A stretch of 64,000 bases of DNA from Algoriphagus hitonicola (GTDB lineage Bacteria > Bacteroidota > Bacteroidia > Cytophagales > Cyclobacteriaceae): positions 1 to 64,000 of the forward strand of contig NZ_FOPC01000005.1 in assembly GCF_900113375.1 (NCBI RefSeq), written 5' to 3'. Made by a program: the position numbers and the translations under genes. The notes beneath the pieces were generated by a model. It saw only the letters and a program-made list of their open reading frames with translations. It was not told where the DNA came from and did not search any database. Numbering within the stretch: position 1 is the stretch's first letter; each line of letters begins with the position of its first letter. Shown piece by piece: positions 36,022 through 44,896 of the stretch.

Positions 36022-37950
36022 ATGGATAAAGTCACCGAGGAATTAAAAAAAGGACTGAAACTTTTGAAGCAGGAATGGCAGGAAGACCTGGCCCAATACA
36101 AAAAGAAATTTTTAAATACTTCACTGGCAGATAAGAAAAAAGAAGGGATTACCTGGTATCCCATTCAGATCAAAAAAGCAAAAATCGGAATGGGAGAACG
36201 GCTTTTGGTCGAAATCGAAAAATTGGACCAAAGTCAGAATTCAGCTTTTCAGTCTGGGAAATCCGTCGCGTTCTTTTCGACTCAAGATGGGTATTCCTCG
36301 CAAGATAGCCGGATAAATGGTGTCATCAATCAGGTCAAAAAAGACACGATGATCGTCACGCTGAAGGCTGACGAACTTCCCGATTGGATGGATAGCAGTC
36401 GACTTGGTGTGGATTTGCTTTTTGACGAAGCGAGCTACCGTGAGATGGAGTTTGCGCTGAAAAAAGTGATCTCTTCCGAAGATCTTCGACTGAAAGAGCT
36501 GAAGGAAATATTGCTTGGAGATCAAAAGCCAACTTTTTCCGAAAAAAGAAGAGAAAAAAGCCCATTGCTCAATGATTCCCAAAATCAAGCCTGCGAAAAA
36601 ATCGCCAATGCAAAGGATGTAGCAATCATCCATGGACCTCCGGGAACAGGAAAAACTACCACCCTGATTCAGGCCATCACGGAAGCAGTGGAGTACGGAT
36701 TGTCCATTCTTGTATCCGCCCCGAGCAATGCTGCAGTGGATTTGTTGGTAGAGAAGTTGACCGATGCGGGGATTTCCACACTCAGGCTGGGGCATCCCGC
36801 CCGAGTGGAGGAGAAGATTCTCAATCAGACAATGGATGCAAAAACAGCCCATCATGAGTCTTACCGGGATCTAACAAAACTCCGAAAAGAAATCGACCAC
36901 TACCTGAAACTTGCCAAGCAATACAAGCGGAATTTTGGCCCTGAGGAACGTAGGCAGCGGAAACTTTTATTTGAAGAAGTAGGCAGAATTCGGGAAGCTG
37001 CTAAGCATCTCGAAGAATACATTTCCTTTGATATTTTCCAAAAGACCCAGGTCTTTGCCAGTACTTTGGTCGGAGCTTCTTCGCATCATTTAAGAGGAAT
37101 GACCTTTGATGTCATTTTCATTGATGAAGCGGCACAAGGGTTGGAAGCAGCGACTTGGATCCCGATTTTGAAGGCAAAAAAAGTCGTATTTGCAGGAGAT
37201 CATTTGCAGCTCCCACCAACGATCAAGTCCTATGAAGCAGCAAAAGAAGGGCTTGCGGTTACCTTGATGGAAAAGGTAATACAGCGAAAGTCCCAAGTGG
37301 CAGAATTACTACAGGTGCAATATCGAATGAAAGCCGAAATTATGGGCTTTTCCAATGAATATTTTTATGGGGGAAAATTACAGGCAGCTGAAAATACCGA
37401 GCAGCATTTCTTTGAAAATGAGTCGGTTTTGGAGTGGATCGACACCGCTGGCGCAGGATATACAGATCGGCAGGAAGAGGAAGGTCTGAGCACATTTAAT
37501 CCTGAGGAAGCTTTATTCGCTTGCAAGTATCTGAATGAACTGATCAAGCGAATCGGAATTTCAAAATTCAAAGAAAATGGCTGGACCATCGGTTTGATTG
37601 CGCCCTATTCAGCACAGGTTAGGTACTTACGCTCCTTGATTTTCGAAAGCTATGATTTTCCTAATTTGAAAGCCTTTTCGGATTTGATCACGATTGATAC
37701 CGTGGATGGATTTCAGGGGCAGGAGCGGGATTTGATGTTGATTTCCCTGACTCGGTCCAATGAGCGAGGAGAGATCGGTTTTTTAGCCGATGAGCGCCGG
37801 ATGAATGTGGCCCTGACCCGTGCCAAGCGCAAGCTGGTCCTGATCGGAGATAGCAGCACCTTGGCTAGCAACTCCTTCTTTGATTCTTTACTGGGTTATT
37901 TTGAGGAAAAGGGAGGGTATAGGAGTGTTTGGGAGTTTATTGTGGATTGA
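36022..37950 (+). CDS. UPF1/IGHMBP2-like superfamily 1 helicase
   Basis: About 642 residues. The order is an N-terminal beta-barrel-like domain, Walker A GPPGTGKTTT near residue 205, ADP contact motif SAPSNAAVDLLVEKL, Walker B FIDEAAQGLEA, QYRM, and the C-terminal RecA domain with TVDGFQGQERD and NVALTRAKRKL. This is the SF1B helicase family of IGHMBP2/UPF1 type, which unwinds RNA or DNA 5' to 3'. The start at 36022 is chosen because it leads directly into conserved sequence. It is divergent from the AcpH-like gene. Confidence 0.92.
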   Translation: MDKVTEELKKGLKLLKQEWQEDLAQYKKKFLNTSLADKKKEGITWYPIQIKKAKIGMGERLLVEIEKLDQSQNSAFQSGKSVAFFSTQDGYSSQDSRINGVINQVKKDTMIVTLKADELPDWMDSSRLGVDLLFDEASYREMEFALKKVISSEDLRLKELKEILLGDQKPTFSEKRREKSPLLNDSQNQACEKIANAKDVAIIHGPPGTGKTTTLIQAITEAVEYGLSILVSAPSNAAVDLLVEKLTDAGISTLRLGHPARVEEKILNQTMDAKTAHHESYRDLTKLRKEIDHYLKLAKQYKRNFGPEERRQRKLLFEEVGRIREAAKHLEEYISFDIFQKTQVFASTLVGASSHHLRGMTFDVIFIDEAAQGLEAATWIPILKAKKVVFAGDHLQLPPTIKSYEAAKEGLAVTLMEKVIQRKSQVAELLQVQYRMKAEIMGFSNEYFYGGKLQAAENTEQHFFENESVLEWIDTAGAGYTDRQEEEGLSTFNPEEALFACKYLNELIKRIGISKFKENGWTIGLIAPYSAQVRYLRSLIFESYDFPNLKAFSDLITIDTVDGFQGQERDLMLISLTRSNERGEIGFLADERRMNVALTRAKRKLVLIGDSSTLASNSFFDSLLGYFEEKGGYRSVWEFIVD

Positions 37951-37972
37951 AGATTTTAAGATTGAAAATCTT
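37950..37972. terminator. Possible terminator between helicase and DUF4924 genes
   Basis: AAGATTTT and AAAATCTT form an AT-rich hairpin just after the helicase stop, followed by a second AT-rich repeat (CCGATTTTAAAA). It is weak by GC content but sits between two convergent genes, where a bidirectional terminator is expected. Confidence 0.4.
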
Positions 37973-37985
37973 CCGATTTTAAAAC

Positions 37986-38522
37986 TTAATTCCTAGATAT
38001 CTTTTCCTGCTGATAGACTAAATTGAGTAGGCTAAGTACTTCTCCAAAAGCCTCCGCGGATTTCATTTGCTCATCCGAAACAGTCTTTCCCAATAGTCGA
38101 CAAAGCAAGAGTCCATAGACTCCATTCAGGCAGATTTGAATTTCATTCCCGAGGTCTTTTCCTTCAGCTTCCATCACAGCTTGGAGGATGTAGGGTTTAG
38201 CTTTTTGATAGCTTTCAAAATAGGTTTTGTCCGTTTTTAAGAGCTGCCAGTGGATTTGGGAGAGTTCGTTGACTAGTTTTTGAGTTTCCTCCAGATGCCC
38301 TTTTTTCAGTATCCCTTCCTTTTCCATTTGATTTCTAAAGTCTCGGTACCAATGAAAAATTACTTCTTTTTCTTGATCCGAAACCGGAAAGTGTGCGACC
38401 ACATATTGCTTAATTTCTTCCAGATTTCCTTGAAAAGATCGGATGAGATCCTCCTGCTGATAGAGATAAATAATGTATTCGGCGATATTTTGGGATTTTT
38501 TGCTTTCGGCAACTGACTTCAT
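37986..38522 (-). CDS. DUF4924 family protein
   Basis: About 178 residues, all helical, without membrane segment. The start SKKSQNIAEYIIYLYQQEDLIRSF and the internal E-I-Q-I-C-L-N-G-V-Y-G-L-L-L-C-R segment match the DUF4924 pattern found in Bacteroidota; function unknown. The start at 38522 is preferred over an ATG 23 codons upstream because conservation begins here. It is divergent from lepA with about 190 bases between. Confidence 0.75.
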   Translation of the reverse strand: MKSVAESKKSQNIAEYIIYLYQQEDLIRSFQGNLEEIKQYVVAHFPVSDQEKEVIFHWYRDFRNQMEKEGILKKGHLEETQKLVNELSQIHWQLLKTDKTYFESYQKAKPYILQAVMEAEGKDLGNEIQICLNGVYGLLLCRLLGKTVSDEQMKSAEAFGEVLSLLNLVYQQEKISRN

Positions 38523-38694
38523 GATTACCTGAGATTTTGAAACAAAGTTAAGAAATGCAGAAAGATAGTTTTGCTGGGGGGTAAAAGACAAGGCTTCTTC
38601 AAGATAGTTTGCAAAGCAAATCAGATCATCTTACCACCATTTTGCTGTTCTGCTATTTCCCCTAGTTTCAAGGAATATTCTCCTTCTTTTTCCC

Positions 38695-38702
38695 TATTTT
38701 TG
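38695..38702 (+). promoter_or_regulatory. -7 box of the lepA promoter
   Basis: TATTTTTG matches TAnnTTTG exactly. It ends only eight bases before the first possible lepA ATG (38711), so transcription would start almost at that codon. This favours either a leaderless message or use of the second ATG at 38717. Confidence 0.5.
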
Positions 38703-38716
38703 CGCCACAAATGCTT

Positions 38717-40504
38717 ATGAAAAACATTAGAAATTTCTGTATCATCGCCCATATTGATCATGGGAAGAGTACATTGGCGGATAGATTGTTGCAGGAGACC
38801 CATACGGTCGCAGATCGGGATATGCAGGATCAATTGTTGGATAATATGGACTTGGAGCGTGAGCGAGGCATCACTATCAAGTCTCATGCGATCCAGATGA
38901 AATACATGCATGAAGGGGAAGAATACACGCTCAACCTGATTGATACTCCCGGACACGTGGATTTTTCCTATGAAGTGTCCAGATCCATTGCCGCTTGTGA
39001 AGGCGCACTTTTGATTGTCGATGCTTCACAGGGTATTGAAGCTCAGACGATTTCCAATCTTTATCTGGCTTTGGGACATGATTTGGAGATCATTCCCGTT
39101 TTGAATAAAATTGACCTGCCCGGAGCAGATCCGGAGTCGGTAGCCGATGAAGTGATTGATTTGATCGGTTGCGACCGAGAAGATATCATTTTGGCTTCCG
39201 GGAAAACAGGAATCGGAATTGACGATATTTTAAAAGCAGTCGTGACTCGTATCCCTGCTCCGACAGGAGATCCTGATGCTCCGCTTCAGGCGATGATTTT
39301 TGACTCGGTTTACAACCCGTTCAGAGGTGTGGAGGTGATTTTTCGGATTTTCAACGGAACCTTCAGCAAAGGAGATAAAATTAAATTCGTCAATACTGGG
39401 CGGGAATACGAAGCTGATGAGATTGGGATTTTAGGTTTGAACCAGATTCCCCAGCAAACTATGGCTGCAGGTAATGTAGGCTACCTGATTTCCGGGGTGA
39501 AAGTCGCCAAAGAAATCAAAGTTGGGGATACCATCACACATATCAAGCGTCCCTGCGAAAAAGCCATTCAGGGATTTGAAAACGTGAAACCGATGGTTTT
39601 TGCGGGGATTTATCCGGTGGATACCACGGATTATGAAGAGTTGAGAGCTTCCATGGAAAAGCTTCAGCTCAATGATGCTTCCTTGGTTTGGGAACCCGAA
39701 ACTTCCGCGGCCTTAGGCTTCGGTTTTCGTTGCGGATTTTTGGGAATGCTTCACATGGAGATTATTCAGGAGCGACTGGAGCGGGAGTTTGACATGACGG
39801 TGATCACGACGGTGCCTTCGGTGCAGTTTAGAGCTCTCATGACCAATGATACTTACCAAGTAATCAACGCTCCTTCAGACATGCCCGATCCTACAAAATT
39901 TAAGCATATCGAAGAACCTTATGTCAAAGCTTCCATCATTACCGCTTCAGAATATGTCGGTCCCGTCATTCAGCTTTGCATGGATAAGCGAGGTCAGATC
40001 AAAAATCAGGTTTACCTGACCGCTGAGCGGGTTGAATTGCAATTTGATATGCCTTTGGCAGAGATCGTATTTGATTTCTTCGATAAGCTGAAGACCATTT
40101 CCCGGGGATATGCTTCATTGGATTACGAGTTGAAAGGCTATCAGCCTTCGCACATGGTTCGGCTCGATGTCATGCTCAACGGAGAGGCTGTGGATGCGCT
40201 ATCAGCGATTGTTCACCGGGACAAAGCCTACGAATGGGGCAAGAGGCTTTGTGAAAAGCTAAAAGAACTCGTGCCTCGTCAGATGTTCGAGATCGCGATT
40301 CAGGCGGCCATTGGTACTAAAATCATTGCCCGGGAAACGGTGAAAGCGCTTCGTAAAAACGTCTTGGCAAAGTGCTATGGAGGTGATATTTCCCGTAAAC
40401 GTAAGCTTCTTGAAAAGCAGAAAAAAGGTAAAAAACGCATGAGACAAGTCGGAAACGTCGAGGTTCCTCAGGAGGCGTTTATGGCGGTTTTGAAATTGGA
40501 CTAA
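38717..40504 (+). CDS. lepA: Elongation factor 4 (LepA), back-translocating GTPase
   Basis: A 595-residue translational GTPase. It contains G1 [17 protein letters not shown] and NKIDLPGAD. The LepA-specific C-terminal domain ends with [20 protein letters not shown] and AFMAVLKLD. It acts on stalled ribosomes. The start is taken at the ATG leading into [16 protein letters not shown]; an in-frame ATG six bases upstream (38711) is the alternative. Confidence 0.96.
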   Translation: MKNIRNFCIIAHIDHGKSTLADRLLQETHTVADRDMQDQLLDNMDLERERGITIKSHAIQMKYMHEGEEYTLNLIDTPGHVDFSYEVSRSIAACEGALLIVDASQGIEAQTISNLYLALGHDLEIIPVLNKIDLPGADPESVADEVIDLIGCDREDIILASGKTGIGIDDILKAVVTRIPAPTGDPDAPLQAMIFDSVYNPFRGVEVIFRIFNGTFSKGDKIKFVNTGREYEADEIGILGLNQIPQQTMAAGNVGYLISGVKVAKEIKVGDTITHIKRPCEKAIQGFENVKPMVFAGIYPVDTTDYEELRASMEKLQLNDASLVWEPETSAALGFGFRCGFLGMLHMEIIQERLEREFDMTVITTVPSVQFRALMTNDTYQVINAPSDMPDPTKFKHIEEPYVKASIITASEYVGPVIQLCMDKRGQIKNQVYLTAERVELQFDMPLAEIVFDFFDKLKTISRGYASLDYELKGYQPSHMVRLDVMLNGEAVDALSAIVHRDKAYEWGKRLCEKLKELVPRQMFEIAIQAAIGTKIIARETVKALRKNVLAKCYGGDISRKRKLLEKQKKGKKRMRQVGNVEVPQEAFMAVLKLD

Positions 40505-40515
40505 TGGATTTACGA

Positions 40516-41061
40516 ATTATGATTTTCGATTTACGACCTTAAATCGGATATCATGCGTGTAATTCAGAAACTAACCTTTAGTATTTGGTAATTCGATTTT
40601 GCTTCAAATTTCGTGTTAAGATCTAAATTATTTTAGGAGTGAATTAAAATAATGGATGCATGAATAAATACCAGATGCAACATAGGACAAAGCCGTTTGC
40701 AATCGATGTTTGGTACTTATGTCAAAAGCTCCCTTATTCGCGAGAGTTTAACAGCATTGCAGGACAATTAATTCGTGCTTCTACCTCGGTAGCTGCCAAT
40801 TATAGGGCTGCTTGTAGAGCTAAATCAACTCCTGATTTTATCAATAAATTGAAAATTGTAGAGGAAGAAGCAGATGAAAGTCAGTTTTTTCTAGAATTTA
40901 CACTTTAAGTCCAGCTTGACGGTAAGTTAAGCTCAGAACTGACTAGACTCATCAAGGAGGCTGATGAAATCCTTTCAATAGTGGTTTCCAGCATTAAAAC
41001 TCCCAGAGGGCTTTAACTACCAAGTGATAATGTGCGTAAATCGTAAATCAAAAATCGTAAT
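40516..41061. repeat. Inverted repeats bracketing the four-helix-bundle gene (intervening-sequence-like element)
   Basis: The left arm at 40516-40536 (ATTATGATTTTCGATTTACGA) and the right arm at 41041-41061 are inverted copies matching at 19 of 21 positions, and one mismatch would be a G-U pair in RNA. Between them lies only the broken S23-like gene and AT-rich flanks. The layout of terminal hairpin plus S23 gene is that of intervening sequences found in 23S rRNA genes, but here it sits between lepA and folD. Confidence 0.6.
40660..41016 (+). pseudogene. Four-helix-bundle protein (S23/23S rRNA intervening-sequence family), interrupted by an in-frame stop
   Basis: The first 82 codons encode the family start and body: FAIDVWYLCQKLP, then the conserved QLIRASTSVAANYRAACRAKS, then KLKIVEEEADESQFFLEF. 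A TAA at 40906-40908 ends this frame. The same frame continues without shift for another 35 codons (residues reading LTRLIKEADEILSIV) to a second TAA at 41014-41016, restoring the usual length of about 118 residues with the expected fourth helix. One nonsense mutation therefore explains the break. S23-like proteins are encoded by intervening sequences and as free-standing genes; their function is unclear. Confidence 0.8.
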
Positions 41062-41087
41062 TTTAAAAGTAAGCTCAAAAAATAGAA

Positions 41088-41969
41088 ATGATATTAGTTG
41101 ACGGTAAAAAAACATCCCAAGACATAAAAAATGAAATCGCGGCACGAGTGGCTGAGATCAAAACAGAAGGAGGAAAAACTCCTCATTTGGCGGCAATCTT
41201 GGTTGGAAATGACGGAGCAAGTCAAACTTACGTGGGAGCCAAAGTCAAAGCCTGTCATGAAATTGGTTTTGAATCTACTTTGGTGAGATTGGAGGAGACT
41301 GTATCGGAGGAAGAACTGCTCAAAGTAGTGGATGATATCAATCAAAATCCGGACATTGACGGGTTAATCGTACAGTTGCCCTTGCCAAGGCATATTTCTG
41401 TCGAAAAGGTGACCAATAAAATTAAGCCTGAAAAAGATGTGGATGGTTTTACTCCAGCTAACGTGGGAAGAATGACCTTAAATTGGCCGGCTTATGTGGC
41501 TGCCACGCCGTATGGGATCGTGGAGTTGCTGAAACGCTATGAAATCGAAACTTCCGGCAAGCACTGTGTAGTGATCGGAAGAAGCCATATTGTAGGTAGC
41601 CCGATGAGTATTTTGATGGCCCGAAATGGGAATCCCGGCAATGCCACAGTTACGCTTACCCATAGCCGAACCCAAAATCTAAAGGAGATTACCAAAACCG
41701 CCGATATTTTGATCGTAGCGATCGGAAAGCCTGAATTTGTCACCGCCGATATGGTCAAAGAAGGAGCGGTAGTGATCGATGTGGGAATTCACCGAGTTGA
41801 GGATTCCAGTAAGAAATCGGGATTTCGATTGATCGGAGATGTAAAATTTGATGAGGTTTCCCAAAAAGCTTCAGCGATTACCCCTGTTCCAGGTGGAGTG
41901 GGGCCGATGACTATCGCCTCTTTGCTATACAATACCCTACAGGCTGCAGAGAAGAAAATTTATCAATAA
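41088..41969 (+). CDS. folD: Bifunctional methylenetetrahydrofolate dehydrogenase/cyclohydrolase (FolD)
   Basis: A 293-residue enzyme. The catalytic lysine lies in [15 protein letters not shown], followed by the QLPLPRH signature, the NADP-binding [12 protein letters not shown], and the C-terminal [13 protein letters not shown]. It interconverts one-carbon units carried by tetrahydrofolate for purine and formyl-methionine synthesis. Length and motifs are complete. Confidence 0.96.
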   Translation: MILVDGKKTSQDIKNEIAARVAEIKTEGGKTPHLAAILVGNDGASQTYVGAKVKACHEIGFESTLVRLEETVSEEELLKVVDDINQNPDIDGLIVQLPLPRHISVEKVTNKIKPEKDVDGFTPANVGRMTLNWPAYVAATPYGIVELLKRYEIETSGKHCVVIGRSHIVGSPMSILMARNGNPGNATVTLTHSRTQNLKEITKTADILIVAIGKPEFVTADMVKEGAVVIDVGIHRVEDSSKKSGFRLIGDVKFDEVSQKASAITPVPGGVGPMTIASLLYNTLQAAEKKIYQ

Positions 41970-42002
41970 GCGATAAAATTTATCAAAAAAGCCAGATTCG
42001 GG

Positions 42003-42034
42003 TTTGTTTCGAACGTTCTGACTTTCTACTTTTG
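42003..42034 (+). promoter_or_regulatory. Promoter of tRNA-Leu
   Basis: TTTG at 42003-42006 and TACTTTTG at 42027-42034, 20 bases apart, match both halves of the Bacteroidota sigma-A promoter (TTTG-N19-21-TAnnTTTG). The tRNA begins 13 bases after the -7 box. Confidence 0.7.
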
Positions 42035-42047
42035 CAGACCCTTATCC

Positions 42048-42131
42048 GCGCACGTGGTGAAACTGGTAGACACGCCAGCTTGAGGGGCTGGTGCTTTAAG
42101 TAGTGTGGAGGTTCGAATCCTCTCGTGCGCA
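42048..42131 (+). tRNA. tRNA-Leu (anticodon GAG)
   Basis: An 84-base class II tRNA. The acceptor stem GCGCACG (42048-42054) pairs with CGTGCGC (42124-42130), with discriminator A. The D-arm holds GGTAGACACG, the anticodon loop is TTGAGGG with anticodon GAG, there is a long variable arm, and the T loop is GGTTCGAATCC. CCA is not encoded. It reads CTC and CTT codons. Confidence 0.95.
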
Positions 42132-42132
42132 C

Positions 42133-42165
42133 AAAGCCTTTCCAATTTTTTGGAGAGGCTTTTTT
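42133..42165 (+). terminator. Terminator after tRNA-Leu
   Basis: AAAGCCT-T-TCC pairs with GGA-G-AGGCTTT with one internal mismatch and is followed by a T run. It starts two bases after the tRNA. Confidence 0.8.
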
Positions 42166-42225
42166 GATTAATGGTGTTTAAGGATTTGGATTTTTGTTTA
42201 CTTTTCGACTCTTAACATCTCTTCT

Positions 42226-42765
42226 ATGAAAAAGAATTTATTGCTCTTCACTCTTTCGATTTTATTCGCCACTACTTCGCTTATCGCCCAAGAAGCACAA
42301 TTTCCAATTGTCAAAGGACATGGCGGTATTTATGAAGTTACCGACGCAACCGAACGGCCTGATCCCAGTTTGGAATATAAAATTTTGGTGGATTTGATCT
42401 CCGGTGCTGATAATCCGGCACAAATCAATCGATACGTAGATAATGTCGCCCGTCTGATGAACCTACATGGCCTGGCAGGTGTGCCCAAAGACCGACTTCA
42501 CGTCAAAGTAGTAGTTCATGGAGGAGCAGTTTTCAGTATTTTAAACAATGAAAAATATCAAGAACGCTTTAAGACGGACAATCCTAACCTTGAAGTGCTC
42601 GATGCTTTAAGGGAAGGTGGAGCAGAGATCATGGTTTGTGGGCAGTCTTTGGTGGCAAGAGGATTTACAAAAGAGGATCTTTGGCCTGATATTATTGTGG
42701 CACACTCGATGTTGACCACCGCTACCACCTATGTGCCTCAGGGCTATGTTATGCTTCGCTTTTAA
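42226..42765 (+). CDS. Exported DsrE-family protein
   Basis: A 179-residue protein with a signal peptide (cleavage near LIAQE, residue 21). The mature part has the DsrE/DsrF-like fold pattern: KILVDLISGADNPAQINRYVDNVARLMNLH, VVVHGGAVFSILN, and LREGGAEIMVCGQSLVARG with a cysteine at about the family's active position. Cytoplasmic DsrE proteins move sulfur; the role of exported members is unknown. It is a single gene between the tRNA and purF. Confidence 0.85.
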   Translation: MKKNLLLFTLSILFATTSLIAQEAQFPIVKGHGGIYEVTDATERPDPSLEYKILVDLISGADNPAQINRYVDNVARLMNLHGLAGVPKDRLHVKVVVHGGAVFSILNNEKYQERFKTDNPNLEVLDALREGGAEIMVCGQSLVARGFTKEDLWPDIIVAHSMLTTATTYVPQGYVMLRF

Positions 42766-42901
42766 GCAGTTGGACCTCAAAGATTAAAGACTAAAATTCT
42801 GGTTTAAGTTTGATGGAATTTTATTGGAACTTTTTGCAGGGATTATCTTTTTATTAAGCTTAAATTTGAACTCTCAAATATAAACCCAGAAAGGTTCTCC
42901 A

Positions 42902-44785
42902 ATGAGTGACGCCATCAAACACGAATGCGGCATAGCCATGGTTCGGCTCCGAAAATCACCCCAATATTATATCGATAAATATGGGACGCCGGCCTACGCT
43001 TCCAATCGCATGTACATCTTGATGCAAAAGCAAATCAATCGCGGGCAGGATGGGGCAGGTGTGGCCAATATTAAAATTAATACAAAGCCCGGTACCCGAT
43101 ACATCAGTAGGTATCGATCTATTGAGCCCTCTGCTGTCAATTTTATTTTTGACAAAATCAACAAGAAGTACAAAAAGGCAAAAAAAATGGGCGGAGAAGA
43201 GGCCCTTAATGATGCCGACTGGCTCAAAGAAAATATTGCGTTCTCAGGAGAGGTTTGGCTGGGACATCTTCGCTATGGCACCCACGGAGAAAACAGCATT
43301 GAGACATGCCATCCTTTTTTGAAGCAAAATAACTGGCGAAGCCGAAATTTGGTAATGGCTGGAAACTTCAACATGACCAATGTCGAGGATCTGTTCAGTA
43401 AGCTGGTTGAGCTAGGTCAGCATCCCAAAGAGAAAACAGATACGGTCACTGTAATGGAAAAAATCGGCCACTTTTTGGATGAAGAAAATCAACGAATTTT
43501 TGATAAGTACAAGCATCAATACTCCAATGAAGAAATCACCCATTTCATCGAAGATGAGCTGGATGTAGCTAGAATCTTAAGGCGGTCCTGTCGGGATTTT
43601 GATGGGGGATATGCGATGGCTGGATTGATCGGAAATGGCTCCTCTTTTGTGGTTCGAGATCCTTCGGGGATTCGGCCTGCCTATTATTATGCTGATGATG
43701 AGGTCATTGTAGTCGCTTCCGAAAAGCCTGCAATCAAATCGGCATTTGATATCGATTTTAAGGCGATCAAAGAAATCAAGCCTGGACATGCCTTGGTGAT
43801 CAATAAAGACGGTTCCTACGCCGAATCCGAGGTGATGCCATCTCGTGAAAAGAAATCCTGCAGTTTTGAGCGGATTTATTTTTCCAGAGGAACGGATCCG
43901 GATATTTATCAGGAGCGGAAAAATTTAGGGAAAGCTTTGATCCCTCAGATCCTCAAAGCCATTGATTTTGATCTAAAAAACACCGTCTTTTCTTACATAC
44001 CCAATACTGCCGAAACTGCCTTTTTGGGTTTGATCGAAGGATTGGATGAATACTTGGTAGCGAAACGAAAAGAAGTTTTGCTGGATGGGAAACCCCATGT
44101 TGGTGATTTAGATGAATTGCTCAGTTTCCGGCCAAGAGTGGAGAAACTGGTCAGCAAGGATGTCAAACTGAGAACCTTTATCACCAATGATGACGATCGA
44201 GACATGATGGTTTCGAGTGTTTACGATACCACTTTTGAAGTGGTCCGTCAGGGAGTCGATACTTTAGTAGTGATAGATGATAGTATTGTGAGAGGTACGA
44301 CCTTGGAAAAAAGTATCTTGACCACTTTGGATAAGTTAAATCCCAAGCGAATCGTCATCGTTTCCTCCGCGCCGCAGATTCGTTTCCCGGATTGTTATGG
44401 TATTGACATGTCCCGGATGAAAGAATTCATCGCTTTCCGTGCTGCTTTAGCTTTGCTCAAAGAGCGAAAAATGGAAAATATTCTGGATGAAGTTTACGAT
44501 ATGGCAATCTCTAACCCGATGTCAGAAGAAAACTTTATCAAGCGGGTATATGCACCATTCACTGACGATGAAATATCCGATAAAATCGCGGAAATTGTCA
44601 CGGCTCCCGAGCTGAATGCTGAGGTTTGTGTCATCTATCAAACTGTAGAAAATCTGCATAAATGCATCCCAAATCATTTGGGAGACTGGTACTTTACAGG
44701 AGACTACCCTACAAGTGGCGGGACTCAGGTGGTTAACCGGGCTTTTGTCAACTTTATGCAAGGAAAGACTGTCAGAGCATATTAA
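42902..44785 (+). CDS. Amidophosphoribosyltransferase, long Bacteroidota form (PurF-like)
   Basis: A 627-residue protein. An eight-residue propeptide precedes the presumed N-terminal nucleophile Cys9 (ECGIAMV). The glutaminase domain shows RGQDGAGV, GHLRYGTHG and a GNFNMTN motif, and the C-terminal phosphoribosyltransferase domain has the PRPP-binding VVIDDSIVRGTT. It would make phosphoribosylamine, the first step of purine synthesis. It is over 100 residues longer than classical PurF, with insertions in both domains. Many Bacteroidota carry both forms (recalled), so this may be a paralogue with a different role. Confidence 0.88.
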   Translation: MSDAIKHECGIAMVRLRKSPQYYIDKYGTPAYASNRMYILMQKQINRGQDGAGVANIKINTKPGTRYISRYRSIEPSAVNFIFDKINKKYKKAKKMGGEEALNDADWLKENIAFSGEVWLGHLRYGTHGENSIETCHPFLKQNNWRSRNLVMAGNFNMTNVEDLFSKLVELGQHPKEKTDTVTVMEKIGHFLDEENQRIFDKYKHQYSNEEITHFIEDELDVARILRRSCRDFDGGYAMAGLIGNGSSFVVRDPSGIRPAYYYADDEVIVVASEKPAIKSAFDIDFKAIKEIKPGHALVINKDGSYAESEVMPSREKKSCSFERIYFSRGTDPDIYQERKNLGKALIPQILKAIDFDLKNTVFSYIPNTAETAFLGLIEGLDEYLVAKRKEVLLDGKPHVGDLDELLSFRPRVEKLVSKDVKLRTFITNDDDRDMMVSSVYDTTFEVVRQGVDTLVVIDDSIVRGTTLEKSILTTLDKLNPKRIVIVSSAPQIRFPDCYGIDMSRMKEFIAFRAALALLKERKMENILDEVYDMAISNPMSEENFIKRVYAPFTDDEISDKIAEIVTAPELNAEVCVIYQTVENLHKCIPNHLGDWYFTGDYPTSGGTQVVNRAFVNFMQGKTVRAY

Positions 44786-44803
44786 TTTTCAATAGATTTT
44801 ATC

Positions 44804-44834
44804 AAAGGCGCTGGGTGCAAAACCTAGCGCCTTT
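44804..44834 (+). terminator. Terminator after the purF-like gene
   Basis: AAAGGCGCT and AGCGCCTTT form a strong stem (with GGT/ACC extending it) around a short loop, followed by TTTGTG. Confidence 0.75.
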
Positions 44835-44896
44835 TGTGATTTAGAACAGGACGCTTAGGGATAAAAATCGTATTTTGCCCTTCTATTGGTAAAGAA

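Noticed and set aside
36241-36855. A 204-codon minus-strand frame inside the helicase gene
   Set aside because: It is a shadow of the helicase Walker A region.
40660-41016. Diversity-generating retroelement accessory (Avd-like) gene
   Set aside because: Avd proteins share the four-helix fold, but no reverse transcriptase, template repeat or variable repeat is present in the window.
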